Positions 49,985-63,900 of a DNA stretch of 64,000 bases are shown piece after piece (the first letter of the stretch is position 1; each line of letters opens with the position of its first letter). This DNA comes from Archegozetes longisetosus (Eukaryota > Arthropoda > Arachnida > Sarcoptiformes > Trhypochthoniidae). Position numbers and translations under genes: made by a program. Under the pieces are notes generated by a model. That model made no database searches and was not told the DNA's origin. It saw only the letters and a program-made list of their open reading frames with translations. Location of the stretch: NCBI GenBank assembly GCA_018873245.2, contig JAEMBT020000001.1, positions 4,620,001 to 4,684,000 of the forward strand, written 5' to 3'.

Positions 49985-51260
49985 GAGTTTCATTTACTAT
50001 AATTTAATCATGAATCATACTTCACTTCTAGTTAGTGACTATCCCTTAATCGTTTTTTCTATACAAATATCATCACAAACTATATTTAGCTTTCAATTTG
50101 ACTTTTCTTATACCACAAGCTTCTTAATTCAATCATGGCTTCTATTCAATTTCAGGCTTAAGTAATTGCTCTCTACTAATGAATATTTAATTAAACCTTT
50201 AAATAGAAAAGTTTATCATTTTTGAAACGATTGAATTTGTGTCAACATTTTCATGTTCAACTTAATATTTCACTATAATCTTATTAAACTTTTAAATCGC
50301 TCAAAACTAATAGTAATTATAGTATTAGACCAAAGTTCAAAACTATTATACAATGATCTGACTTAGTTTTTACTCAAAATAGATTCATAAGAAGTAGTCT
50401 TAAAGATTTGATTTCTCTTACAAGTTATTTATTACGAATCGTGAGAAAAGTGTGTCTTACGTGAGATCAGTATTTATAATAAAAATTCAATTTGTTCAAA
50501 AAAAATAGTAAATCTTCAAAGTTTACGTCGTTTCGTCGCAGCTATTGATTTAGTTACGGTCTATAAGACCATTATTAGTAAACCTAAACCTCACAATACA
50601 AATAAGATGATCATTCTTGTAATGGTTTTCAGGCAGAAAAACCAGTCCTTTTTATTCATACCTTCATTTAATTCAATCATTCATTTGCACTTCTTATTTG
50701 TAAACATTTAAACTCTAGAAAACTTCTTCAAAATGCATTCAGTCGGTATTTGGGTCACTAGACAATCAGACTTCGATGGCCAGAATGAGAGATTTTTAGT
50801 AACACTTGAACTTACACTTCAAAGTCGGAAACCAACAGATAATCGATTGTTCACCTCTTTTACTCAATTAGTTAATGCCACAACTGTTTTGCTATGCATT
50901 TCAAGACTTTGTCTTCTTTCTAACTGTGAAACTATTATTTCAAAACTTATTCATTTGTTTGATATCATTATTCAAACGCTAAATAAAGACTTATTTGTCT
51001 GTTTATTTACTATAAGTATCTCTCATTCAATTGTTTGCGTGATTTGTATTTTCTGAGCTTTTATCTAATATTGAAATCTATTCAGACTGTTTTTGGAAGT
51101 TATATATTTTAGGCTAACTTTGATATTGACTTCAAATTTTCTCAATCAAATGACAAATTGTTTCTAATCTTATTCAAGTATTTGCGTTAAGCAAATAATT
51201 ATTTGAATAAAATTTTCTGCAGAATTTGAAAAAGGCTTAAACTAACTACAAATGCAAATA
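49985..51260. other. Non-coding stretch; one unconvincing ORF
   Basis: A 107-codon plus-strand frame at 50,733-51,056 is rich in Cys, Leu and Ile, lacks any recognised domain and ends without a donor. It is not called as a gene. Confidence 0.35.
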
Positions 51261-51265
51261 TAATC

Positions 51266-51345
51266 ACGGTCCGACCCCAATTATGGCGACTCGTCGGTAC
51301 ATCAAGTTGTTTTACCATAATCGGGGTCTGCTATAATCCGATTAC
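51266..51345. repeat. Hairpin resembling a pogo/Tigger-type transposon end
   Basis: GACCCCAATTATGG (about 51,272) pairs with CCATAATCGGGGTC (about 51,316) around a loop of about 30 bases, followed by a third related word, CTATAATCCGATTACG (near 51,331). Repeated ATAATCGGGGTC-type words are found at ends of pogo-like elements. No partner end or transposase is seen in the window, so this is at most a fragment. Confidence 0.4.
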
Positions 51346-54300
51346 GACAAAAACTGATTAATTTAATGAAAGTATTTTGTGTTAGCTTAGTTTTAGCGCT
51401 CTGTGGATAATAAAGGTTTAACTGAGACTCAAATAAATAAATAGCTTTAAAAAATTTAGCTTTAAATGAAAGGAAAATCTCGAAAAATGTTCAAAAATTG
51501 CAAATTTCAAACAATATTTACTAAAATAGGGACATTGATTAAGCTGTTGGCACACTTAATATCTATTTCTATAATCAGAATTTTATCAAAATGGATGGTC
51601 TCTAATTGACTGAAATATGATATTATCGACAAAATAGAAGCAGTAGAAGCTTCGCAAAACAATTCCGTAATCCTTCTAAGTTTAATGTCCTAAAGATAAC
51701 TTTGCCAAGCCTTATCTTTCTTCCTCTATTTTCTTATTTGACTCAACAAATAACTCTATTTGATTATTTAGTTGACTTAACGTGAGTTCAATTTTTTAAT
51801 CATAAAAAATCACTATTATAATGAGGCCAACTCAATACGTTTAAACTAAGATTATTTATTTGTAAATGTTATGTAAGTGAAAATAGTAATAATATTAATT
51901 GGACTAAAATGAAAATGAAACTTATTTACGATGAACTATATCATAAAACAATATTTTGCTTGCACCTAAAGTTTAATAGAGGAAGTAAAACATGGTTAAG
52001 GTGTGCTTAAGCCAGATGTCTTTAGTACAATCGACCTTCAGGATAGTTGACTGGCATTTTTTAGAAGTTAATTGCTGTCATAGGGGTTGCCACAATCCAG
52101 GTGCCATCCGGACCAGACTGCTATCATTCGGGTTCATATTAACAGTTGATTGAAATGTTCCGTCAAAAATGAAATTTATATTTTTTTTAAATCTGGAAGT
52201 ATGTTGCAAATTTCAAATTTCAAAACGACTTGAAGCTTCTTTAAGATATTCAAGTATTATATTGATTAAGATAAAATGACACATTAATCCAAACTAAATA
52301 AGTGAAAGTTAGCTGAAAGTTGTCGCTGGAGTGTTATCTTTTTCTACATTTTGAGTGTTGAATGCCTCCTGGGTATAGGTCAAGGAAAGCTTGAGCTATA
52401 CTTTATTGAATGGTCATCTACTGATCTGTAATCTACGATAACAATTACAGTGAAATATTTTCATAACTTGATGACACTTTATTTCTCAACACACACGCTA
52501 TCCCTGACTTCTGGATTAGTTAGTAAGTAATGATTTTTTATTTAAGTGTTTTTAAGCTTTTGCATTTCTTCTTTCGTAATATATTGTGAAAATAGTTTTT
52601 TGAGAGCAATTTTAAATTAATATACTTTGAATTACTTATAAAACTATGCAAAGGTGATCTTAGATTAAGTTCGTTAGCAAATATTGTTCGAAAGGTTATC
52701 GCTCTAATAAATAATTGAGTTTTGATTTTTTTCACCTCATAGTTGTCTATAAGCTTTTTGCGATCAATAAGAGAAAATATAAATAAATTGAAGCCATTCC
52801 CATTTGTTTTGTTGTGAAAATTGTATAGAATTGTTGATCCAAAATTTATTATTAGAACTAATTTCCATTCAGATCAAAGGTTCTAATGAAGCAGAAATCA
52901 TTTTACTAAATATGACCTTCAATTGAAGTCCTAAATATTAAGTTAAATCTAGAACTATCTTCTTCGTTGCATCAATCTTTGAAGAGCATTGAAAAAATCA
53001 AAACTTTATATACTTGATGGAACAATACTTTTTACGAATGCATATAAATATACAGCAAATGCAATCAATTAATTATTTTTTATTTAAGTTATAAATAAGT
53101 TTAAAGTCATAGGGCGAGTGGTCAGACAACTACCAATGTTAGACTTACTCTAGCTCATCAAATTTATTGTTGTTCGCGCACAAAATATCTGTTGAAACCA
53201 TAGCTTATCCAACAATCAACTTTTAGTGTTTGATGGTCATAGTTAGGAAGATGTAAGCTTATTTTTAAAGTTATGAGGCATACTTTGTCTTTATCATATG
53301 AATGAGCATTTGATTAATCATATCTCTATTTCTATTAATCAATAAAAATAAGTATAAGGTGTGTCTCAAAACTTGTAAAGAAATCTTGCATTTTCCCAAC
53401 CACGTTAATGACTCTGTAGGTCAAATATTAGCTTCATTCTGAGTGCATCCAACAATGAGAGCAACAGCTCAAAGTTTTCTGATCAATTATTAATAAAAAC
53501 TCTTGATAAAGTCTTCATTCGTTTGCTTCAAATCTATTAAGTGATTTAATTGAATTAGTTGTTGGTATTCAAACATTGTAGTAGAATATGAGAAGCATTT
53601 TCAAGTAAAAAGTTTAAATTGAAAATCACTTTAAAACAATTACCCGTATTAGTTTGGGACCAAATCAAATGTTAATGTGAAGCACGACGAATAACAATCA
53701 CTATTATTATGAAGAGAAGTGGCCGTATTTTTTAAGAGCTAGTTTTAGAATTATTGAAACTTGGAGCAAGTTTTCTAAACAATAAAAAGTAAGAAAACAT
53801 AAATTATTACAAGACTATTATTGAATAAATCTTAAGTTACAAATTACTTTCACTTTATTGCTATCATATTACCAGTAAAAGTGTTTTGTCAAGTGAAATA
53901 CGGCAACAATTTTCTATATATTTCATAAGAAATATTTTCTTTTAGTGAAAAAGTCATTGACTTTATTACAAATAAATTACATTAGAAATACTGTTCCAAT
54001 CAAATTGACTGATGAGCTAGACTTGGGATAATCTGTTTTTGAAATTTATAGAAACATTTCTTCATCTTCAACAACAAAAATAACGGTTAAGTGTTTTCCT
54101 CAAAAGCAAGTCATTTAAACACTGTTTTCTCCAAATACACAAATCTATTCATTTTAAGACTTTGAGAACAACTTTCGAGTCTCAATCAATCACTTGAGAG
54201 TACTTTCAAAGGTCTTTAACATTATATTGACTTTTAAATCGATTGAATAATTATCAGAAAATTAGGAAAGTTTCACACCTTTTTCTGGCTGTTATTTCTC

Positions 54301-56375
54301 ATAAAACTTCTATCATTTTCTACTAGTTCTGCAGCTGTTTTGCTGTCAATGTCACTGACCTCACACTCGAACAAAAGAACTTATTTCACTTTAAACAAGA
54401 CCCGAAAGCGTGCCTTCGAATAACCTCTGGATGACCTCTCGATGACCTATCTATAATTTAGGGCTTAAGTGACCTTAAACTTGAAAGTTTTTCTTACGTC
54501 ACAACTACTTTCACTGATTGACTGTTATTCCCTAAACTTGGATTACTTTGGTTTCCCAGAGCTATAAATAACAATTATTACGTCGACTCTATTCCCAAAA
54601 CAGCGGTTTACAAATTCATTAGAGCTTTAGTTCACGACTTTTTCGTTTGTTAATTGAATTTTTCCGAATCGTTTACTAGTCTATTGAAATAATTTCTCTA
54701 TTTTTCTCTCAAGTCTATTATTGAAACGATTTGAGAATTTTGTTGTTTTTATAATGAAAAGCAGATACCATGAAATGATTTTACGACTGACTAGCAAAAT
54801 AATAAAATATTTATTAATATAGAGATATGAGAGACACTATGTTAATAAAATGCTTGCAAGTCCAACTGTACAACTTCAAAGTAATAACTTAATTAGGATT
54901 TTAATATGAACATTTGATCAAATAATTTCATTTTTACAGCTTATACTCACCACAAATAGTTTCAATCATTACAAAACAGTATATATTAAAATACTTACTC
55001 TTTAGACTTGAATTTAGTTTGTTTCTAGAATTCTAAACCAAAAGGATCTCAAATCCAATAATCAATTGAATTTCTCGTTCAATTATTACAAGGATATAAA
55101 TCCATCAAACTTTTGATATCACGGTTTGCGAAGAATATTCTCGACAAAACTTAAAACTACTTCTTGAAAGGATTGAATTTTATAGAAAATAATTTGACTA
55201 AAATTGAAATTGAAATTGTAAACAAGTGAGCACCGGGTGCTTTTTACGACTGAAAATTGCAATAGTTGCAATAAATTCCCCTCTCAATAAGCAGCTTTCA
55301 ATGCATCCAAACAAGATATTAAGACTTTTTATTGAGTTAGACATAAAATCATGTCAATCATATGCTTAATATTGTTATCTTAAGACAATATGAATGATAA
55401 TAATTCTTAGAAATGAAACTAAATTTGTCAAGTTTGACATTTACTCCAAATATTTGAATTGAGGGTGAAATATGTTAAGTTCGATACTCTAGATTAAAGT
55501 CTAGCTGATTATCTAAATTTAAATGTTTTTAAAAGTATGAGGTAGCTGGTTAGGTTTAGATAAGCTTGTCTATTACAACAAGTTATTGATCTCTCATTTA
55601 AATGTAAGATCTAAGCCCAAAATACAATCTCTTTGTTTAATATTTATTACTTCCTTATTCTCAATGTAAAACGTCTTCTAATTACGACAAAAGCAAATAT
55701 TTTTAATTTCTTACCATTAACGAAACTAATTCTAAGTTAGTTTTAGTTCAAAGAAAACAGTCATTCACTATAAATAGTTGTTATCTAGTCATAAAATCTA
55801 ATGCGTTTAGGTACAGGAAACAAAATATAGAAGTATTGTCTCAGAACAAGTAGTTTCAGGTAAAACACTATAACTTTGATTATATAAATTAAGTTTCAAA
55901 ATAATCTGATACAATTTAATTGCCATCTAAGCTTGAAATTTGTCCAAAGTTTCGAAAAAATCAAATTATGACGATAAGAGAGGAGCAGGATTTTACTTAG
56001 TTCACAGTTAAAATTCTCATTTGATATGATTTTTGATATGATTTATCTTAACAACAATAAAAATAATTGTATTTACTCTAAAGTACACAAAATATGAACT
56101 GAAAGAATTGGAGGTTGATTAGCATGGTATATGGTAAAAACAACTGATGTCAATAATATAATAAAATATGAATTTCAAACTTTCACTCACCATTGCGTGA
56201 CTGACTCATGGGCTTGCAATAAAAATGATTTCTTTATCTTTTAAGTAATTAAGAGAGTTTTCTGAGAGTCTAGTACTCGCTAGTTAGAAAGAGTCCAATA
56301 ACTTTACATAAGATAAAACAATTGTTAAGTCTTGTTTTAGTTTTGTTTAGTCTTTTTGATACTAGAGAACATTGA
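51346..56375. other. Non-coding stretch between candidate first exons
   Basis: A+T-rich. A G+C-richer patch near 52,015-52,135 has no recognised product. No other bounded feature is seen. Confidence 0.35.
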
Positions 56376-56566
56376 ATGTTCAAAATGCTTAGATTATTGA
56401 AGTTCAACAGCAAATCTTCAAAGAAAAATAGCATCAGTCAAACTCATGAGTATTTGAATAATTTTATTCTTAAAAAGAAATCTCTCTATAATTGTATGGA
56501 GTCTAGTTCTCAAGCAAGATCTAGTGTGAGTTCGGGATATAATTCAATGGAAAATACTATTAATAG
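56376..56566 (+). CDS. Candidate first coding exon 1b of an unidentified gene
   Basis: ATG opens 63 codons plus two bases ending at a strong donor (AATAG/GTAAGAG). The peptide is basic and Ser-rich: MFKMLRLLKFNSKSSKKN, then a Ser-rich stretch QARSSVSSGYNSMEN. It ends in phase 2. The Ser/Lys-rich, disordered character is typical of variable N-termini, but no family is recognised and no second exon is in the window. Confidence 0.5.
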
Positions 56567-59550
56567 GTAAGAGTGGATCCATTTTAAATTGAAAACCTTA
56601 TATTCGAAAATGCCATCTTCCGATTCTTAAAGTTGTAAAAACTTGATAGACTTAGTATTCGGGTTACGAGAAATCTTCATAAATTGACCAATCAGAGCAC
56701 CTGTTCTGTAAAAACAATAATTTAAAGAACTTGTTTGATAGTGTTATGATCTAAAAAATAGACTATTTTTACTCACGTTTCTCAATGAATATCATTGATT
56801 TGGACAAAAGCTCTACTTTCCTAATTACTTTCAATGCTATGGCAGATCTGAATGCTGTTAAACAAGTATTAAGTCATGCTATTTGTCCATCAATTGGAGA
56901 GTGAAACTATTTATCAATGTTCCCATTGAACAACTAAACTATTTTATTGAAAGCCTGAATCCTTTTTGGAAAACTGGAAAAGTTGCCTTGAGTTCACTTT
57001 CATTTAATTATACATATCTTATTGCTTAAAGCATTAATTAATTTATTCAATATCTGATCAAAAATTGAAAATTAGTTCAGTTTCGATTTCACACATTGAT
57101 CCTTTTTCTCCAAACTATTCAATAAATGGTTATTTAATACTTTGATCATTTTTTGAATAAAATATACGATTCATTACATAGAATTTGAGTGAATGAAAAA
57201 TTGCCTATCAGGTAAAAAATTGGGAATCAAATTAAAAATGATTGTAAGTGAGAAATAAAAATTCTATAACAAATTACTCAATCGAATCATAACTTAAAAG
57301 GCGATATCATACATGATAGTTGTTTCACTTTTTGACCGAACAAACATTTAATCTGTTGAACTGATTGATAAAAAATCTTATAAAATCTTATAAAATCAGA
57401 TCAAATTTAAAGCTCATAAAATGGTAAGCTGATAAAAGTCGATGAAAATACCCATTTTAACATTTTTTATTGACCTAATAAGGAAAATATGGCAAAGCAT
57501 TATCAATCATAGAAATCGTTTACTGATCGCTAACGTTTTTTTTCAATCAGAAAAAATGCAATTATTCCAAATAAGTGAAAACTTCCTTAAGCTTACAATG
57601 AAGTGAAGCAAAACTTTCAAAACATAATCTCTTAATTTAATAAAAGCGTTGTTCAAATGTGTTTTCATTTTCAATGATACGTCAACTGTGCGTCAAATCT
57701 GTGGCAAAAAAGTTTTGCAACAAATTTGTTTCGATTAAGCTATAATTTCTCGCATTGAAAAATACAATAAATTTTCAATTTCATATTCAAAATTGAATAA
57801 AAGACTAGAAGCTTATACTTTCAAATTGGTTTTGGTTTTGTTTGGCCTTAAGTTCGAGTCTATAACTGGGCCTAACATTGAGTAAATGATAATGATTATC
57901 AAAAATGAGAATAAAAATGAATTACTTTAGCAAACACTATAAATGTTTGATTCTTATAAGTATGAAAAGGATAGCTAAATGTCTAAAAGGGTACACACCC
58001 TATAAAGTGAGTCAAGGACTAAATGAAAAAGTTGAACATTATAATAACTGCAATTAATATCCAGACTCAAAGTATAGTATTGACAGATTGGTCGATCTTT
58101 TTTGTCAGCCCTTCAATGCTCCCAATATTGAGAAAAGAAATTATTATTTATAAAGTATATTATATTAAAAAATCAACCGTTTGACTATCAATTTCAGAAA
58201 TCGTGTCAAACTTTTTATTTCTTATGCAAATCCTCACAAAACCCACATAAGAATCGATTTTTTCTTTACATAAGACCTTTATTTATAACAAACTAATGAC
58301 TTGATTATAATTATTGTATTGTATTATCCAATAAAATGTCAATCAGTACTCATTTATCACTTGAAAATGTCAATTATTTCATAACTAAACGAGAAAAAAG
58401 CTTTTGAATAGGTACTAATAGCAAAATGAAAGGTATTACTGAAAAATTGTGGTTTGCTTTACTCTTAATTAGACTCATTAAATTTGAAAATCTGATATTT
58501 TTATGCATAAAATTATCTTCTAAGATACATATTCGTAATTAGTTTCTCCACGTATTGACATTTTGAGTTAAAAATCTAGCGTAAAAGTTATCTCTTACGC
58601 AAATATCTCAACCATTTTCATGATTTGCTTCCTTTTCACTAATCATGTTCCGTAAAAAAACACTTTTTTAAATAAAAATTAGCTTAAAATGTGAATTATG
58701 TATGCCTTTTAAGTTTGAACTAATTTCAGTCAACTCAACAGCTTTTCTACTAATATAAAAAATTGTTACGACATAAAAGATTTTGCGTGGGGATTAGTGT
58801 GAATCACAGCTTAAATAGAGTTTTAACAGAAAATATTTACTGTCGAAAGTGATTTATTATTGCTCGGGTGCGCTTTCGATAATAGGAAGTAATTCCTATT
58901 TTTCTTACTTTTCTCTCTCGCTCTTTAGTCGATAATTGTTTACAATACTTGTTGTGCTCTTGTATTGTAAACGTTTTTTCAATGTGTAATTCATTCTCAC
59001 ACTTCTAGATAACATGTTGTGAGTTAATTAGAGAGATTAGTTAATTATTTAATGTTTATTGTATTAGGATTTCAGTGAAAGTGCCAAAAAAACGTTTTGT
59101 CTGAGATTTTTGCTTTTTTCCTCGATATCTTATGCTTCAGTTTTTGATGAGATTTGATATTTTGTGACACTTTTACCAAGAGATAACTAACTAGTTTGAA
59201 AAGTTTACTGCTCGACGATATCGAGATTCATTTCCGTAAATGACTTGTCATTTGTAATAACTCTTTCCAAATGACATTAAGAGAATGATTCAATAATTAA
59301 CTGAAAAATTGCTCATATAATTTATGATTCTTCTGAAAATTATTTAATTATTATCTTAATCAAGATATCGATTTCAACTGTCAATTGATTGTGAATGAAA
59401 TGATTTTTCCAATTATTCAATCCTGTTGATTTTGAGAAGATATGAATTTTTTTGAAAATTAATTCTTTGACATTAATTCAAATTCAAAAATATTTTGTTC
59501 ATTAATCTGTTTTGTGACGAACAATAGCGAAGAAAGCCTAAAATTGAATC
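56567..59550. other. Non-coding stretch between candidate first exons
   Basis: No supported gene. A C/T-rich word (TTCTCTCTCGCTCTTT, near 58,912) lies about 640 bases upstream of the next candidate exon; a promoter role is only a guess. Confidence 0.35.
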
Positions 59551-59783
59551 ATGAATTCAATTAAGTATAAAACATTAGCGATCTTTCGCTCACTAAAAAT
59601 CAAGCGAAAGGAGCGAAAAGAGATTATGGTGGAAGATGTACTGACAGATCCATCTAATAATAATGTGGAAAATAATAGCGAGAAAGTAGAGGATACATAT
59701 AATGCAAGTGATAAGCAAGTGATCAAAAATGCAAATCATCTTAAAACTATAACGTGTGCCAAATCACCAGCTACTAATACCAG
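59551..59783 (+). CDS. Candidate first coding exon 1c of an unidentified gene
   Basis: ATG opens 77 codons plus two bases ending at a donor (ACCAG/GTTAGT). The peptide begins MNSIKYKTLAIFRSLKIKRK and turns acidic and Asn-rich (VEDVLTDPSNNNVENN, then EKVEDTYNASDK). It ends in phase 2, as do the candidates at 49.9 and 56.4 kb. The local base composition is less A+T-rich than the surroundings. No family is recognised. Confidence 0.5.
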
Positions 59784-60310
59784 GTTAGTATTTATGGCTA
59801 CCCGTTCAAAGTTAGCTATCACAAATTGATTTGTCATCTAAATTGTCTATATTTCGATAGTTAAAAATTGATATAACCTTATTCTTTAGCAATATTTCAA
59901 ATGTCTATATCATATTTATTCTTCACTCTTGTTTTTATTGATCTATTTTTCTCGAATCACAATAACATTAGTCACGAAAGTTTTTCGTTTCGAGTAGGGA
60001 GCTTTCTATTGAGCTTTTTATTTTTTCATAACATCTCAAAATATAAATATTTCAAATGAAAATGTTGTGATTGGATTAGAAATTAAGGCTTCTCTCACAC
60101 AATAGAGAATGATTTAAGTTAAGAAATTATTTTTAGATGAGTTTTAGTATTAAATAGTTTTTATGATTGGGGCACGGAGTATCTATCAATCAAATCACGT
60201 TTTATAGATAGATAAACTTTATTTATAGCATATAAATACTCATTAAACAATCATAGTAAATATCGCAATAACTATGATTAGTTTATAAACTGATACTTTT
60301 CCTCATTAAA
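59784..60310. other. Non-coding stretch, nothing recognised
   Basis: A+T-rich sequence after candidate exon 1c; presumably intron if that exon is real. Confidence 0.35.
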
Positions 60311-60360
60311 ACTTCTATAAACTTCTATAAACTTCTATAAACTTCTATAAACCTCTATAT
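60311..60360. repeat. 10-bp tandem repeat (ACTTCTATAA)n
   Basis: Four perfect units followed by one unit with substitutions (ACCTCTATAT). Confidence 0.95.
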
Positions 60361-60920
60361 TCCGATTTAATTTCTAGCATAAAATCTCATTAGAAAAAGG
60401 TTATACTCTCTTATCAGTTATATAAAAGTAGCAATGTTTTTATTAACTAATTCTTATTGGCTACAAACTTCAGCTACCAATCAAGCGATTTATTAACTTA
60501 TAAGGATTTAATCTATAGCTTGTTTTGCAAGTCTATCACATTAGGTGTTGCAGTTGTTTTCGCTATTTATTAACAGGTTCGCAATAAACTGACCGGTAAT
60601 TTGTTAAAGAAGTACATTTCTTTATTGTGCCCTTAAGGCTAATGGCTAGTAATGGCAGTAATATTAGTGAAAGTTTTTCGCTTATTACACGTACCGAATG
60701 GTAACTTAATCGTAACGATCCGTAAAACACATTAGTTTTAGGCTTTAAAAACATAATTTTGCAAAAATGCAATGAATACCCTGTTGTGAATACATTTAAT
60801 ACCTGTTATTGTATATATTTTTCGCTTTCATTAGAAATGTCTTACTTTCAAAGTAATTTAGGTTCTTATGCAAGCAAATTACTTTTATGGACAGACATAA
60901 GTAATTATAGTTTAGTCCAA

Positions 60921-60986
60921 ATTACTTCAGAGCTGTGGTCATTACTTCGGAACTGTGGTCATTACTTCGGAACTGTGGTCATTACT
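60921..60986. repeat. 20-bp tandem repeat with TGTGGTC core
   Basis: Three units of ATTACTTCGGAACTGTGGTC, the first with two substitutions, plus a partial fourth. Each full unit contains TGTGGT, the Runt/RUNX core word. Confidence 0.95.
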
Positions 60987-63900
60987 CAATGCATAAGTTA
61001 ACCGAATTTCCAAACTAGGCCTTAAAATATCTTTCGATAGCTATAATGTCTTAATCCTATCAACATATCAGTCACTTAATTAAAGCTTTAGTATAAATGT
61101 TATTTTTAAAAACAAAATCCAATTATTATCGAACAATTGCTTTGTAAGAAATTTTTGGCGAATCCTTTTATTAATGAAGAGAATATTTTGGCCTAATTTC
61201 AGTTTTTCACAGAGTTAAAAAACATTATTAATTCAATTTTGTGCGGTCTAGTTATTGTTTTCTCGTCGGAAATTAAGACGAAAACTATAATAAAAACGTT
61301 TTTCATATTTTAAAGTACAATCCAATTATAATCCTAATAGCATTCATATACATTGAGCCATAGTATTACATATTTATCAGATGCTAACTTAACTAAGTTA
61401 TTATCAACTCATCATTTTGGTCAACAAGGCGTGTATGATGTGAAAATGATTTTCTTTCACTCTATCTTAGTCTTGACTTTTGTGTGTTTTGATCATGTGC
61501 TTAATTTAAATTAGGTTTGAAACAGTTTAATAAGATGTTTGCCATTAATTTTCTGTTGTGTTTATTATGATTATTTTCGGTACTGAATTAATATTTGAAA
61601 TGTTTTTCTTCTAAGATCGAGTTTTGAAAATTGATTATGAATGCAAAATCAAATTATGCTTCAATTGAATTCTAAGTGAATTAACTCTGGTTTTCCATCA
61701 ATAAGCCCACAGATAATCAGATACCTTATTTGTTTTTGTGGTTAGAAAATGTAACACAAATTTTCTCAATTCATTTCGTTAGTCCTAAACTTTCCTCAAT
61801 TTAATGATGAGAACAATTTTCATTTACTTTCTCTAAACTTTAAATTTCAATAAAAAGTATTGAATTGAATACACGAAAAAAGAATTGAACACAAAAATTT
61901 CAAATACTTATTAACGTGTGCTTAACAAAGAATTTTGATTTCAAATGTAAGAAATTTGTGAAATAAGTAGTTTTTACACATTGTTTTTGCATTGATTCTA
62001 AACTTAATCTTGAAATATGAATCATATCTATATCTCTGACTGCAATTATGTCTATAAAGTATTTATTTTTATGCCCTAAATTCCACACTAATAAGACCAA
62101 AATTTATTCAAAAGCGTCTAAAATCCACGTCTCAATCATTACTATCAAAGATTCCTTTGTTAGCGAATATAAAACAGAACTAATTGAATAGAAATCTGGA
62201 TTTTTCCTTATAGTAGTAGTACATTTTAGCAAATAATTCAGATGGTTATCACTAAATAATTATTGCGTGAAAACCAGTCAATATCGATAAACATATCAAA
62301 CTTGTATTCAAATTTAAAACAAATTACTAAAAGCCGATTATAAATAAGAATAATTATGAGATATTTGAACGCAACATTGTTGCATAAAATTCGTGTTACA
62401 ATTACGTAATGATTGGATAGATTTTAGATTCTCATAAATCATTTGTAGATTAGTATCGGTTTGATTGAAAAAAAGCACAATTTTGAGAGCATATGAAATG
62501 CTATTAATTTTGTTTTCGCCCATATTTTGTATTCAAAAAAGGAAAAAACAAATTTTACTCAATATTACAATGATTTTTGATTTCTTAAGTAAATGTCAAA
62601 CTCTTATCAAAATCGATTTCAATGTCGATTGAAAAGAAAAGTGTATTATTTAAGGCACGCTTTCCTCCTAAAGTGCTTCAATTACATCAGGAATTACATC
62701 AAAAGAATTGTTTGTAAACAAATTTCTAATAGTTTTGCACTTATTTGAAAATGAGAGCAGCAATCAATTTATGGTAACTTTAAAAGCTACTCTCATGGAA
62801 TAACTCATATTAAGCTTAAAATATGTTTAAATGATTGTTTTCTTTATTCATCTTCTAAATTACAAAACTATCTTATACAATCTTGTGCTCTAAGAAATTG
62901 GTTACATGGCCACAGATCCAGACTATTAATGATAAAAATTTTACTTCTTTTGAAATACACTTAAGAGGATCCAAGATTTTGAATACAGTAGCGAACATTA
63001 TATCGCAGTTTGAACTACTTGATTGATTGCCATAGCTAACAATACACTTTTTTTTATAAGTGCGCGGTAGCACCCAATCGGTGTAGCTAGGCGTCAACTT
63101 GACTTATATATAAATAAAGTCTAAATAATGGATCAAACATTTGACCAATTGAGTAGTTCAAACTTGGAGATACTTCACGCTATCCTATCCAAAACTCTAG
63201 TTTCTTGGCAAATGCTTTAAAGATCAAAACATCAGACAATAATGAATGAAACTGTAGCGCATATCAAATTGTTCACGAAGTTTATTCATTCTTCTCTTAA
63301 CAATAGTGCACCAAAAAGTATTTCTTATGCATTGTTGTTGTACTTTCACTACTTAGAAAATACATTAATTCATCATTAGTTAAAACTTTTTCTATAGTTC
63401 TCCTCATTAAATTCAATTCTATAGAGATTTAGCACATTTTCATATATTCTTTAGATGGCGTTAAAAAGAGATTATCAGAAGTTTGATGAACAACTTTTGA
63501 TTTAAACCAAAAAAGCTTTTCTAGTATTAGATTTTTAAGAACAGGCTCAATGGTTTGATTGCAATCAAATTGAAGTTGGAGGTAACTTAAAAACGTGTTC
63601 TCTAGCTCTCTATCGGCTATTGTTTCCCCAACACTTATTACTTATTGTTACCTTTTATTGTTTAACTTTTGAATAACTTAATTATTGACTTCAATATTAA
63701 AGTCTATCTGTTTTTTCTCTCGGCTGCCCTTCAAGGATAAAAATTTGTTCACTTATCCCAACACTTTTTTCTAACCTGGAGATCTAATTTTTTTTGAACG
63801 CTATTAGCGTTCAATTAACGATAAGTCTTATTTTGAGAGCAAAATAGAAAAATGTTTGTTTTTAGAAAAAAATTACTAAAAACAAGCTGTTATTACAAAA

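Noticed and set aside
50733-51056. 107-codon plus-strand frame as a gene
   Set aside because: Hydrophobic low-information composition, no recognised family, no supporting splice site or neighbour.
52015-52140. G+C-richer patch as a decayed coding remnant
   Set aside because: All frames are interrupted and no translated word was recognised with confidence.
63050-63100. G+C-richer patch as a tRNA gene
   Set aside because: No clover-leaf pairing or A and B box arrangement could be drawn.
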